Below, in pieces: positions 47,601 to 59,894 of a DNA stretch of 64,000 nucleotides (the first letter of the stretch is position 1; each line of letters begins with the position of its first letter). A program made the position numbers and the translations under genes. The notes beneath the pieces were generated by a model. It was not told the DNA's origin and did no database searches. It was given only the letters and a program-made list of their open reading frames with translations. The DNA comes from Piper betle (lineage: Eukaryota; Streptophyta; Magnoliopsida; Piperales; Piperaceae), in assembly GCA_033002965.1 (NCBI GenBank), contig JAURVB010001757.1:62001-126000 (forward strand), read 5' to 3'.

Positions 47601-50600
47601 ACATAAATCATTCTTGGTATAAAATTTCTTCCCATCACTTCAATCACGAGAGCTAAAGACAAGACATTACTTTCCATGGCCCAATGGATAGCAATAAGAA
47701 TATAGCTTAAGACTGTCCCACCAAGAATTATATGTCTCAAAGAACTCCAAGATGAATCTTTTGGGAAGGCTTTATACAATATGATCGACAATGTAACCAG
47801 AAACAGTACAGATCCAATGTCTTGTATATATGTCCATATAGAAATCAAAGGGGTTGACATAACACTTTCTTTCAAAGGCCCATTCTTAGCACCAAACCCA
47901 ATCAAGAAATTAAGAAAAAGAAAAGTAACCGCCTGCACATAAAGTTTACTGATAAAGCTGCTGGACAGCTCAGCAAATTACTAAAAGAAACAATGAAAGG
48001 GAAACTACTTTTCCAAACTCACCTCTGTCCTATATTTTCTTTTAACAAAAGCAAAACGAGCAACAAAAATGCCAGTTGTAGCTAGCAAAAACGCGGCCAC
48101 TTTCCCTTCTGTCACTAAGATCACAAAAAACAGAAATCATTTGTAAATAAAATTGTCTTCCAGCCAAAAAAATCAGTGTAGAATCATATCAGAACTTACA
48201 AATGTAGCTATTGGAGAGGGCACTAAAAGCTCGTATAACCACCACTAGTGCAGCAAAGATTGGAAAAATCCCAGATTGATCATAAGGACGGCCATGTTTA
48301 AGAAAATGAACCTTGATTCCCCTTACAGAGAAAAGATGGAAGATAATAGAAAGAAGCAAAGTGAAAAGACCTGCGCCCATCTCTCTTAAATCAAACTCCG
48401 TCCACTTTGAACGAGCCAACTCAGCAACTTGATCCAAAAAATTAGAATATGAGCCAACTTGCCATTTTAAGATAGCTGAGTTATTTTCAAGGAATTCTCT
48501 ATTGGACTCCTTATTGAAAAATGACCTCTCTCTATAATATGTATAATCATTCTGAACATTAGCGAACATATCTTCCACAGCCACCAAATCTCTTTTAGGA
48601 AATCCAATAACAGATGATGCAGAATAGTGATCAATATATTTTTTAACCTACAGCATAATCTGAGCATATTAACGAAGTAAAACTTAAAATAAAAAAACAA
48701 TCTTTACGTTGAAGCATTATGGCAGCCCCTGTATTCTGCAAATATTTCTTAACAATGACACATATACTAGACAGAAACAAGAAAAAAGCACAAGAGTCTC
48801 TTCAATTCTAAAACATCTCATTATTTAGAAGTTCTCAAATTTCAAAAGAAGGGTGTATAACAAACATTAATATAGGAAAACAATGATCTTTATCCTACTA
48901 ACTGCAATACAATAGTAACTTATCTTCTGATTTCTAACCAACAAAACGGGCAAACAAATGATTTAATAATTAATTGATTGGCATAATTGCTCAAAGCAGT
49001 CATTTCATAGCACAAAAAAAGCAAAAGATTCAATTTTAGATATTATTGTTGGAAAAATTTTCCCTTGGATTACCAATAATGCTAAAAGTCATTTCAATTA
49101 AATCAGTAGAAAAAAAATGCTATTATAGTAATTCAATTATTCTCAGGTTACAGCTATAAATGGAAGATGCTTGTGGCTGTCAAGCATGAAAGTGAATGGG
49201 TAAAGTTTTCTCCAAAGACTTACTTGCCAGCAATTCAGACAAAGAACATCAATGTAGTTCTGCATCCAAGCTTCAAGCTGTGAGCAAGATTCACTGTTTG
49301 TACTTGCTCCTTTCCACGTTCCAGCACCTAAAGCATATAGCTCAGGATTAACACGGCCAATGCTGGAAAAGAGATCTTACTATCATGAGTTACACATCTA
49401 GAAGAAAGCCGTAAATAACAGCTATTACCAAGCAAATACAGAAAAGTTGCATGACAAATAAATATAGATAGTGCTATCCTCCACTGAAAACCAGAAGACC
49501 ATAAAAACCATCATAAACATAAACAAAATGGACTAACACTATAACACATTTTTATGAAACTAAGAATTTGTAAACTGGAGATTTTATTTATAATACTAAA
49601 TCTCTCTATAAAGCGAACATATTACAGATACAAGATTTCATCAAAATCAGTCAAGCATGAATTGACATTTGAGCTCAATTGTAAAATTAGCATGCTGCAA
49701 AAAGCACCTTCCAAATGGGAAAGGGATCCCAATTAGTGCTGCAACAGTTGCTGCAAAATCAAGCTGCAAAGAAAGTACAAACAAAAGAAAGTGATTAAAA
49801 AACTATACAAACAAAAGAGTGACTCAAAAACTATCTACAAAACATGTCTACAGGCAATATTAAGGAGCCAAACAAACCTGTTGAAAAGTGCTGACGCAGA
49901 TTTCATGTCCATCCTAAAGGATAAAGTATTTTCCCATGAGCCAAATTATTTAAGGAACAACAGAAGCCAGCAAAAAAGAAGGCACAAGTATCATGACAAG
50001 TCCCAGGAAGAAGATAATTTTTACTTTGAAACTACATTTTATAGATATCTGTCAGCCTTAAACCTACCAGCTTTGTACATATTATCTTGAGACTTAAAGA
50101 CATAACAAATAAATTTTAAAGGCATAAAGACATACAACAGATACATATGTTACACAGTTGTAAATGCATATAACAAAGTCCCCAGGCTCCCCACTGTTAT
50201 CATACATGCACAATTGGAGAGATCAAACCCATTGATGTAACACAAAAACTTTTCTACATTGGTTTGGGCATGAGATGGACGCCCCCTTGTGCCATTAAGA
50301 AGTTATATGATATATACTGTTCAAAACTACAAGCCCATTCACGCAACAGCATGGACAAACAGATGCTAATAACTGCAGAGGTGCTAACATTTCAGAGAGA
50401 CAACCCCTAACCTTCAACGTCATACTATGTTACCACCAACTCTTGTACAAGGTTGTACTTTCAGAGAAATCATTCATCATAGGCCAATATTTTTGACATT
50501 TAACTAGGATACAGCTTCAATTAGCATTAAAATCAGGCATATTAAAGCCCTCAATCATGACTAGAACTTTCTTAAAAACCTTTTTCTCGAGACAAAAAGT

Positions 50601-53600
50601 GATTACAAAAGCCAGCCTTCAAATGAGACTATAGAACTTAAAAGTGAGGACTTTTCATTCCAATTTCATCATAACAACACTTTTCCCTTGTATCTATCCA
50701 AGTACCTCAGACGATTTGCACGATGATTCATCAAAGATAGATAAAATTGAAGGATGGGGCCTTTTCAAACTCATAGCAAACAGGGCTGTCTCAACCTGCA
50801 ACCATTCCACTTATCAACAGAAGATAGTTAAATCTAGTTTTCAGAGACAGTAGAAATCAAACCTCTTCAGGTGTTCCTCCACCATGGTCCCCATTAAGGG
50901 TTTGTCCATGATCTCCCATCACAAGGAGGAGGGTGTTCTCGTGTAGACCACCAGGAGATGAAAGGTTTTTCAGAGTTTCAACAACATTCTACACAAAAAC
51001 ATCAAGGTTTAATAAAAGTTGCATGCGACACAATCAAGATATTCAATCACTTAAAATAATGCATTTCCAAAACGATTTGTACAATATGCCACAGACTCAC
51101 AATACGGTATATATCTTGAAAACATTTAGGAGCAGATATTGAAAGACTCCATAGTTGTCCAATATTATAAGTAGTGCAGTTTCTCAGTTTTAATTAGTCT
51201 TAACTATGGATACAAACTCGTACTGTTCGTCACAGCAGTGCAATAAGGTATAGATGAAACCTTGTCTCCTTCCATTTAGACATCAAATATTATCATTTTG
51301 CATAAAAAATTTGCCATAAATGCTTCCAGCTATACCATAAGTGCACTTTCCTGCCAAAGCTAAAACCAAGGCAAAAAATTAATCTTATCCTCAAGAGGAC
51401 CTTGTTTCTCAAGTATATTGCTAAAGATTTCAAGGCTACTAAGCAGCATAACTGCTCAAAACGTCAGAGAAAAGTATGGACTAAACACTATGACGAAAAA
51501 CTATGATGACTTTCAAGGAGCAAATTTTTTAATACATGTACGACTACAGAGAGCAGTGAGCTAATTAGTTACAAGATCGAATGGTCACTGTACTTCCAAC
51601 TGAAGAAAACAAATCAAGCAAACTGATAAGACCTCAATTATTATTATGTTTTGTTGGACTTCAATTTTAAAAGAAAATAAATGAAATATCAAGATATTAA
51701 TTTAGCGACAACAACAAAAATCAAGATTCAATGGCTCAAAGGTTTGATTCCATAAACTACAAATTCTCGAGATTATGAACCCAAAAAAATTTCCATTTCC
51801 TTTATTCAACGTGCCATCTCATGTTACCTCAAGAATAATATTGTACTGTTCCAACTTTTCCGTCATGGGAGATGTGTCAACCCCAAATATGTGTCCTGCA
51901 TGATCCTAAACGAAAAGAGTAGTTTAAATTAGCTCTCAGTTAAGATCATCCACGAAACAAATTTACTAAAATATTGGAAAGAAATGTGTAAAATGTAGAC
52001 TAACGCTTTTAGAACATATTCATTAATTCATGGTAACTTACAACACCAAGAAAATGTGCAATAAGAACATCCCACTCATCCAGGTTCAAAGATGGAAATA
52101 AATGATCTACACAACCATTGTCAACCTGTCAACAATTGCAAATATTAACCGCTCCAACACCATATTTGAATTATATTAGAAAAATTCATTGAATAATCCA
52201 AAGCTCATCCATTTTATCACATACAGTGTGAAGATCTTTAACATTAAAGGAAGGAAACGGGAAACATTTCTGAAAGTGTTTAGGAAAAAAGTTGAAGCCA
52301 TGTATCATCTCCCATCATCAGTATGCGTTTTCCATTTTTGACCAACTACACCAAAAACAAATGTAGCACACTATCAGTAAATGTTTATACGGCTCATCTA
52401 ACAACACTTTCTGATAAAGCACCAAGACATTTGATGCTTCATGCATAAAGTACATAAATAAACGTGTCTATGAAAAAAACCTGATGAATCAAATTATCTT
52501 CCACTATAGCAGGAGCCCCAAAGCTGTTACCCACATCAATAAAGGTTGGAAGCCCGCCAGTGGTCAAACCCTGTAAAATGCACCAAATCAACCAAAAGAT
52601 GAGAATTGATCACTAAAAGCATCAAGTAGACTAACTACTTAAATTTGATCCCTATTTTATGCATGAGAACGTTGTTTCAGAACAGTAGAGAGCTCATGAA
52701 GGAGTTTTCTTATAAAAAAACCAAGAGCCCTGCTGACAATGGCAGAAACACCTTTGAAAAAGGATTAATTTTGCAACTGTTACTCAATCCAAGAGAAAGG
52801 GGAGCGGAAAAAACATACATTTTTTAAAATTGATTACCTAAATACAAATATTACACAATTTGAATGCACATTTTTTCCAATTGGATGCCGTTGACAGTCA
52901 CTTATTTTAGAGATAAACACACTAGTTGAAACCATGCTCCCTAGAACATGTCTTGTTTTACGTGGTATACAATAGTCAGTACCAAAATGGACCACCTAAA
53001 AATCAAATCCTCTATTTTCACAATGATCAGAACAGACCTTTAATCGTTGGAGAGTGGTAGTAGGCGGGTCAGCAATTGCCTTGAAAATCCTAGCAGATGT
53101 GGGCTCCTCAGCCGCCAACTTTTGCAACACTTTTAGCCTGTCCATCCAAGGCCTTGTCTCTGGAAGAAAAAGTACGGATGATCCCGCATCCTATAAGATG
53201 TTATTAATACGCATCTCAAAACAAATAATTGTAATCTAAACGAAGCTAGGTAGCAATAATTCTTAATCAACCATAATTTGTTGCAAATAGGAAAAAAAGC
53301 ATAAGCTTTTCTTAGTCCCTTGTAACTAGTTCATCATCAACATCAGTTGTCTTTTAATTAATCTGTTCTATCAGCGAAAATTTCATTTGATTCGATGGAG
53401 AGGAAAATAAGAAAAAAAAACGCTTTTCTTAGCCCTTGTAATTAGTTCTTCATCAACCATAGTTTGTTGCAAATAGAAAAACAAAATATAATCTTTTCTT
53501 AACCCTTGTAATTAGTTCTTCATCTAATTGACATAATTTGCAAACAAGATCAAAGCATTAAATTTCTATAATTCATCCTCAACCAATGCAAAACAGCATG

Positions 53601-53976
53601 AAACACAAACCTTCAAAAAATGCTCCTGGAGCAACAAAATCAAACCTACACAACAACAAAAAAAGCAGATCATCACCCAACAACACCACACAACTAATTG
53701 CAAGTTGACAATTACCAATTACCTCAACGCATCAAAAATGATGATGACCACTTTATCAACCGCCGGTTTCGTCCAGCATTGCGAGCCGTCGCCGCCACTC
53801 CCAGCGGGAGGCGACGAGCAGGGCGAGGCGGAGGCGTCGGAGCAGGCGCTGAAGGCGGACAGCTCCGTGCGGGTGAGGAGAAACCCTCGCGTGAAGAGGA
53901 AGATGGCGACGGCATGGAGCACGAAGATCGCCATGAACCGCCACATCAACGAAGCCTTCATGGAACCTTCCTCCAT
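44654..53976 (-). CDS. PIGO: GPI ethanolamine phosphate transferase 3 (PIG-O), 20 exons, three frame breaks
   Basis: ER multi-pass enzyme that adds ethanolamine phosphate to the third mannose of the GPI anchor. Minus-strand exons in order: 53723-53976, 53611-53645, 53038-53190, 52481-52570, 52225-52345, 52042-52125, 51828-51905, 50863-50988, 50706-50795, 49878-49913, 49708-49763, 49224-49362, 48200-48647, 48023-48114, 47416-47932, 47073-47211, 46803-46844, 45726-45891, 45473-45556 and 44654-44748. The total is about 947 residues. The N-terminus has a signal anchor, then [10 protein letters not shown]. The alkaline-phosphatase-like lumenal domain has [38 protein letters not shown] and the metal-site [19 protein letters not shown]. 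Many membrane segments follow. Exons 2 and 5 each carry one base too many (A6 runs on the plus strand) and exon 20 one too few (C4 run). All other junctions keep phase. Confidence 0.94.
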
Positions 53977-55593
53977 CGCCGGGTGGATGGAAGGTGGCGA
54001 TGGCGGCCGATAAATCCACTCGGCGGCGACGTTTGTCCACCGGTGTAAGGGGAAGGCGGGCACTAAGCAATCATGACGGGTAAATGGTATTTATATAATA
54101 ATTAAGATGCCGGCCGATTAATATTAAAACCTTCCTAATTTTCTTCATTTGGCTTCAAAGCGGATTTTCTATTATTAAAATGGAAGATGTAATAAAAATG
54201 GTCCAACAAGTTCATTATCAAATTGCATAAAGAGCTTAATCAAATCGATTTTTTCTTCTTCGAAGGTTTGGTGTATATTTATCCTATTTATTATGGATAG
54301 CGGGTTAAAAATTCTATCTCGATTGGGAATAGATCAAAGAACCGAAGACATTTCCGATCCTAAAAGCACGTGTACAAGCTCGCAGCCAGAGACATGGACC
54401 CATGTAAGGTGAGGAAGATTAGCCAAAAAGATTGGGTGTTATTGTATATATATTGTACCTTTGTATATAAGAAGAACCAGAGTCCCGCTCTTTCTCCTAA
54501 GGTTATGCGTACAAGAAAATGTACCTGTCTCTAATGGATTAGTGGGTTCCATTGTTCTCCCGTGAAAGCTTATAAAAGAAGTAAAATATAAGTTAGAAAG
54601 TAAATGTAAGACTAAAAACAACAAAAAAAAAAGGAGAAAACTATTACAAGGATGAAAAAAGTTTTTGCTTTTTTAATTATTAAATAAATCGGTCATTGGG
54701 TACTTATTGTTATCATTAGAATAACTAATAGAAGTGATTAAACACATCGGTAAATCACTTGCATATTGATGGATTAATCACACAGGATCTAATAATCAAT
54801 TGATCTAATCCAATGATTGGAAAATCTCTAGAGAACGGGGAAGATTTTATCTTTTTTATTCTCAGAGTACATATAATGTTTTCTTTTATCATTTATTTAT
54901 ATATAACTGTGAGGAAAAAATTATACAAGTTATGCCTCATATAATTTATATGAACTACATATTTGATTTGAATATTTTTTATTTAGTTTTATAAAATGAT
55001 ATATATATATATATAAGTATAATATATAAGTAGAAAGCTGATAAAACTTTATCCATTTTTGGCATTATTATAAAATACTTTTGAATTTTCAAAAGATGTA
55101 ATCGTGAATAAATATTTAAAAATTAATTTTTATTACAATTACTTTGATAAAAGATTAGATTATGTTAAATTTTTATAGTTACCCTTATTATTTATTATTT
55201 TATTTATTTATCTAATTTTTAAATTATGGGACTTGCTAAATTGGTTAAAATAAAAAGTGTAAATTGTAGTTTTAAATACCCTGCCCTAGAGATTATATCA
55301 ATTTTTTTGGGGTAGACAGTATGGTTAGTTCAACCGGGTCAAATAGGCTTTAATCGGTTTTAATATATTATATTAAAATGAAAAGTATGAAATGAATAAT
55401 TACTTATAGAATGTTCATCAGTCTATTATACGTATTCAATAAAATTATTATAGAAATATATAATTTTGTACGACTCATTATGATCTCATACTTATATATA
55501 ATTTTACATTTTATAAATCTTTTAATTTATTTATGATTTATTATTTTATTGCCATAGTTTTAAATTTTTTGTCATATTTATATTTTTTCAATC

Positions 55594-55596
<3 letters not shown>
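53977..55596. other. PIG-O promoter and AT-rich spacer, no gene
   Basis: The first 100 bases are GC-rich leader of the minus-strand PIG-O gene. From 54100 to 55596 the sequence is strongly AT-rich, with no frame or structure that can be supported. Confidence 0.5.

Positions 55597-55635
<39 letters not shown>
55597..55635. repeat. (TA)n microsatellite
   Basis: About 19 perfect TA units, immediately left of the second TE copy. Confidence 0.9.
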
Positions 55636-55637
<2 letters not shown>

Positions 55638-55639
55638 AA

Positions 55640-57046
55640 TATATTAATATGCGCTGCCTTATTTCCCTCCCCCTGCCCCCCGCGGCAGCCGCCGCCGCCG
55701 CCCTCCCAGCCACCGCCACCCCGTCTGCCACCGCGACCCCGCCCGCAGCCCTCCCCCCCTCACCTGCCATGTTTCCCCACGCCCCGTCCGCCGCTGCGCC
55801 CCCTGCCTGCAGCCTTCCCCCTCTGCCTTGTTTCGCCCTGCCCCCTCCGCTGCCTCGCCCCCGACCGCCCCCTGCCCCCCCCCCCCACCTGCCATGTGTT
55901 CCCTCACCCCCGTCCGGTTCCCCGCCCCCGCTTCCTGTTTCACCCCACCCCTGCCGTGACCCCGCTCGCCCCTGCCCTGTTTTCGCCACCCTCCTCGACC
56001 GCCCCGCTTCACCCCCACCCTGGCCGCCCCCCCCCCCCCCCCCCGTTGACCAAGCTCCTCCCCGCCGTCTGCTCCCCTGGCCACCTCAACGTCGGCGTCA
56101 CCTACATCACCGCCGGCGGTGGCGCTACCAAACACACAGGGAAGGAAGGAGCGATGGCAATTTTGTAATAAAAATTTGACTCGCTCCCGACTCGAGTCAA
56201 ACTTACGACATAAATTTTAAAAATAAAATATAATAAAATAAAAATTTGACTCGCTCTTGACTCGAGTCAATTTTATGAAATAAAATAACATAAAATAAAA
56301 AATTTGATTTGAGTCAATTTGACGCTCTTGACTCGAGTCAATATTATAAAATTGATTTTTAATTTTTTTAAAATATATAAAACCATAAAATAAAAACTCG
56401 ACTCGCTCTCGCATGTGATCGATCCTGACTAGAGTTAATATTATGAAATAAAATTTAAAAAAATATAAAATAGTTTTGTAATAAAAACTTGACTCGATCC
56501 TAGATAGAGCCTAGTTTTTATTACAAAATTATTTTAAAATTTTAATTTATTTCACAATAATTTTTAAATTTTTTTAAAAATACAAAACCATAAAATAAAT
56601 TAATATAAAATAAAAACTTGACTCAATCCCGATCTCGACTGGAATCAAATTAATATTATTGAATAAATTTTTAAAAAAATAATTTTGTAATAAAAACTTG
56701 ACTTGAGTCGGGATCGAGTCAATAATATGAAATAAATTTAAAAAATATAAAATAATTTTGTAATAAAAACCTAACTCGATTATGTGCGGGACCGAGTCAA
56801 GTTTTTATTACAAAATAACTTTATTACCGAATAAATTTTTATTACAAAAGTAATTTAAAAAAAGTAAAATAATTCCGTAATAAATTATTTTAACTCTAGT
56901 AAGGATCGAATAAAGTTTTTATTACGAAATTATTTTATTTAATTTTTTTTTGTAATATTAACTTAAGTTGGGATCGAGTTAAGTTTTTATTATGAAATTA
57001 TTTTAATTTTTTAAATTTATTTTGTAATATTAACTCGAGTCCGATT
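55640..57046. mobile_element. Second copy of the GC-head / GACTCGAG-tail TE family
   Basis: Same layout as the 34.4-36.0 kb element. A short remnant ATGCGCTGCC at the left edge is followed by about 500 bases of extremely C-rich head (including an 18-base C run at 56027-56044). Then about 900 bases of AT-rich DNA carry around eleven degenerate copies of AAAACTTGACTCGATCC...CGAGTCAA. The segment at about 56765-56855 (GGGACCGAGTCAAGTTTTTA, then CAAAATAACTTTATTACCGA) matches 35365-35455 almost base for base. Hairpin-type TIRs are not recognisable, so this copy has lost its ends. The 211- and 181-codon proline-rich frames in the head are rejected as genes. Confidence 0.72.
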
Positions 57047-57250
57047 GAGTAAAATTTTTATTACCAAAATACTATCCCCTATTTCTTCCTCATTTATTTT
57101 GGCGTGCCACCCCCTGCCGGCGACCTTGCTACCGGCAGCCCGCTGGCTGAGTAAAATTTTTATTACCAAAATACTCTCCCCTATTTCTTCCTCATTTATT
57201 TTGGCGTGGCACCCCCTGCCGGCGACCTTGCTACCGGCAGCCAGCTGGCC
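57047..57250. repeat. Tandem 102-bp duplication
   Basis: GAGTAAAATTTTTATTACCA starts at 57047 and 57149. Each is followed by TATTTCTTCCTCATTTATTT, TGGCGTG.CACCCCCTGCC and GGCGACCTTGCTACCGGCAG. The copies differ at only a few bases. The duplication sits at the right end of the TE copy. Confidence 0.9.
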
Positions 57251-57284
57251 AACAATGTCGCCGCTTTAGGGCTGGATGGGCCTG

Positions 57285-58010
57285 CTAGATTTAATAGTGT
57301 TTTAAATTTGAAGTCTGTTGGTAAACAAGGAATTTGGGTTAGTTTGTGTAGTTAAGTTATGAATTAGTTAAAAAAAATGTGAGTTTGGGTTAGGTTGTAA
57401 TAATTTTATTTATTTTCTTAATGGTAAAAATATCTAAAGAAAAATATTCATTATCAAATAGTAAATTCCTCAAATATTATTTTTAAATAATATATGAAAT
57501 TAATCCCAGAAGGTATAATTTTTAATAAAAATAATGAATATCTAATAATTTAGCTTTCATATAAATATTTATTTTCAGAATATAATAGTAATATGTAAAA
57601 AATATGAGTTTTGGTTAGGTTGTAATAATTTTATTTATTTTCTTAATGGTAAAAATATCTAAAGAAAAATATTCATTATCAAATAGTAAATTCCTCAAAT
57701 ATTATTTTTAAATAATATATGAAATTAATCCCAGAAGGTATAATTTTTAATAAAAATAATGAATCTCTAATAGTTTAGCTTTCATATAAATATTTATTTT
57801 CAGAATATAATAGTAATATGTAAATATTAAAATTAATTATATAAGAATAAACATTAATCTTAATAAGTGTGTATTTATAAGTAAAATTTTTAATTTTTTA
57901 TATTTGAATAAAATTTATCAACTTTTTAAGATTGTTGAATTAGGTAAAACTATACTTTAATTATTACCAACAGTAAACAGTAATAAATAACTAAATAGAT
58001 AAAAAACTTA
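57285..58010. repeat. Dispersed repeat related to the 14.4-16.2 kb element, with internal 225-bp tandem duplication
   Basis: The sequence matches 15100-15640 in the same orientation (shared phrases include TTTTAAATAATATATGAAAT, CTATACTTTAATTATTACCA and AATAAAATTTATCAACTTTT). Inside it a segment of about 225 bases is tandemly doubled: GAGTTTGGGTTAGG at 57381 and GAGTTTTGGTTAGG at 57606, each followed by nearly identical sequence. The two tandem copies are far more alike than either is to the 15-kb locus, so the doubling is recent. Confidence 0.82.
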
Positions 58011-58729
58011 TCTCTCTTTCTCACAAAGGGCAAAGTTTGATTGTATGGAAGTAAATAACTACAAAATTAAGCAATTAACCTCTCTTATATGCAATTCTAT
58101 CTAGACACTTCAGTTGATAATTGTGTTTTTCTTACAGGTTTGGCTAAAATAACTTCGTGTGCACCATAAAAGCCTCAATGCCATGCTAAATAAACTGCAC
58201 TCAAGTTTCTCGACTCAAGAAGCTGTGAGCCGAAAAAGCCATTACAATATGCTTTACTTATAGGATGCCATATATACATCTCTGGATTTGACTAAGGGCA
58301 GAGAGCATTTTATTTTTAAATGGAGCATGGGTTTCTTGTAATTTATCCTTGTTATTTCTTGTATATTCAATTGTTTCAATTGGCACTGTAGTTTTTGGCC
58401 AGGATTATCCATTGTTGTAAAACACAGATTCCATATGAATATACAAGCTGCAGTAGCTACCAAGGCATTTTGCCAAAAAATTCATATTACAGTTTTATAA
58501 AGTATAAACTAGACAGTTCTGCTCTATGGGATTGATCATTGAAAGACTACTTTTTCTTTCATTACATGCTCAAAAGCATTGTCACAAAAACTGCAGGCTA
58601 AGTTCGTAGCAACATAAAATATTACAAGGACATTTATTTGTTTTCATTTTCAAGAGTTCATACCAACATAAAATATTACAATGACATTTCGATGACAGAA
58701 TCTAGAGTGTTGTCTTCACAGCAGTCCGC

Positions 58730-58892
58730 CTAGAAGACCCACTCGCTCCATAGTGTTGTCACATAAGATAAGCACGCCGCCCGCCTGTTGGCCGGGCGAT
58801 TGAAAGCATCCAAAAAGCAGCCCTTCCATATTGATCGTCGTGGCATGAACTCAGATTTCGTCGCTCCATCCGAATTCGATTCGCTCCTCCTA
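58730..58892 (-). other. Possible orphan terminal exon
   Basis: On the minus strand an acceptor GAGCTTAG| precedes an open frame of 54 codons ending at TAG 58730-58732. It is GC-rich and contains RRSESNSDGATKSEFMPRRS, then IWKGCFLDAF and the C-terminus LWSEWVF. Composition and codon use differ from the AT-rich surroundings. No upstream exon was linked and no family is recognised. It could be a remnant of a captured or decayed gene, or chance. Confidence 0.22.
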
Positions 58893-59212
58893 CTAAGCTC
58901 AAAATAATTAGGAATCGGATATAAGGGATAAAAATTGTAATGTGATAAATTATAGGAAATAAAGGATTAATATTTTTACTAACAATTCTTTTGTGAACAG
59001 GAAAAAAAGGTTAATATTACAAAATCATAAGAAGGCATGCGCCAAATTTTTATTAGAAGTAGATTTCTTAATAATAATGTGCAAGGTAATTACTTACCTC
59101 TTGATTCTGGTATATAAAAATTCATTAATATATTCTAAGATAGCTGACTCCACCTGACTCCATTCAATTAGTATGTAGATGTGAAACTCAGCCTTTCCTT
59201 ATCTTTATGAGT

Positions 59213-59450
59213 AACTAGGAGCAGTCGAGTTAATGCTACTGGGAAATTGTCCAACGACGCAGTTAACTAAAAGACACAGACTCTTTCATTCTACCTTATA
59301 TATAGATGTGAAACAGTGAAAGGGGGTAAAATCTATAATGTTACTAGTCCTAAAAAACTTTATTAACTAGGAGTAGATAAAGTTTATATCACTCAGGAAA
59401 TTGTCCAACACAGTTACCTAAAAGCGCAGGAGCTCTCATTCCAAAATATA
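59213..59450. repeat. Two-copy direct repeat, about 152-bp period
   Basis: AACTAGGAGCAGTCGAGTTAATG...GGGAAATTGTCCAAC at 59213 recurs as AACTAGGAGTAGATAAAG...AGGAAATTGTCCAAC at 59365, each followed by CAGTTA.CTAAAAG.... and CTCT.CATTC. Also, TATAAGAAGAGGAAGGTGG appears at about 59530 and 59600. Confidence 0.6.
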
Positions 59451-59894
59451 AATACAAACACGAAATCATACATGCAAATGGACGATTCAACTTAGTTTCA
59501 AGACGGCCATGCTGGCAGCCCAGAAGATATATAAGAAGAGGAAGGTGGTCAAAGTTTCTTCTCACGTCGCCTCTCCCTAGTACTATTATCTCTACTATAT
59601 ATAAGAAGAGGAAGGTGGGATCATGGTCTCCTTCTACCCATAAACCTTTATGCTTCTATGGGTGTGAGAAAACTCAAAGCACGGAGTTGTATGGATCCTT
59701 TGGGGATGGGATAAATCCAAAGCTGGCTTTGACTAACATGAGTATTATTATAGAATTCTAACTCGAGTCATAAGTTTTACAATGTAGTTGCAAATTAAAA
59801 TATATTACCAAACAGTAAAGATAATTTAAAGACTCAAAAGTAGTATTCCATAGTCAACATAATTTTTTCATTATGACCTTAATATATTTTTGAG

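Noticed and set aside
55533..56179. 211-, 181- and 158-codon frames in the C-rich head of the second TE copy
   Set aside because: Same composition artefact; overlapping on both strands with poly-C runs and no conserved feature.
58254..58463. Minus-strand 69-codon frame (MVATAACIFIWNLCFTTMDN start)
   Set aside because: AT-rich, no domain, no splice partners; could not be supported as a gene fragment.
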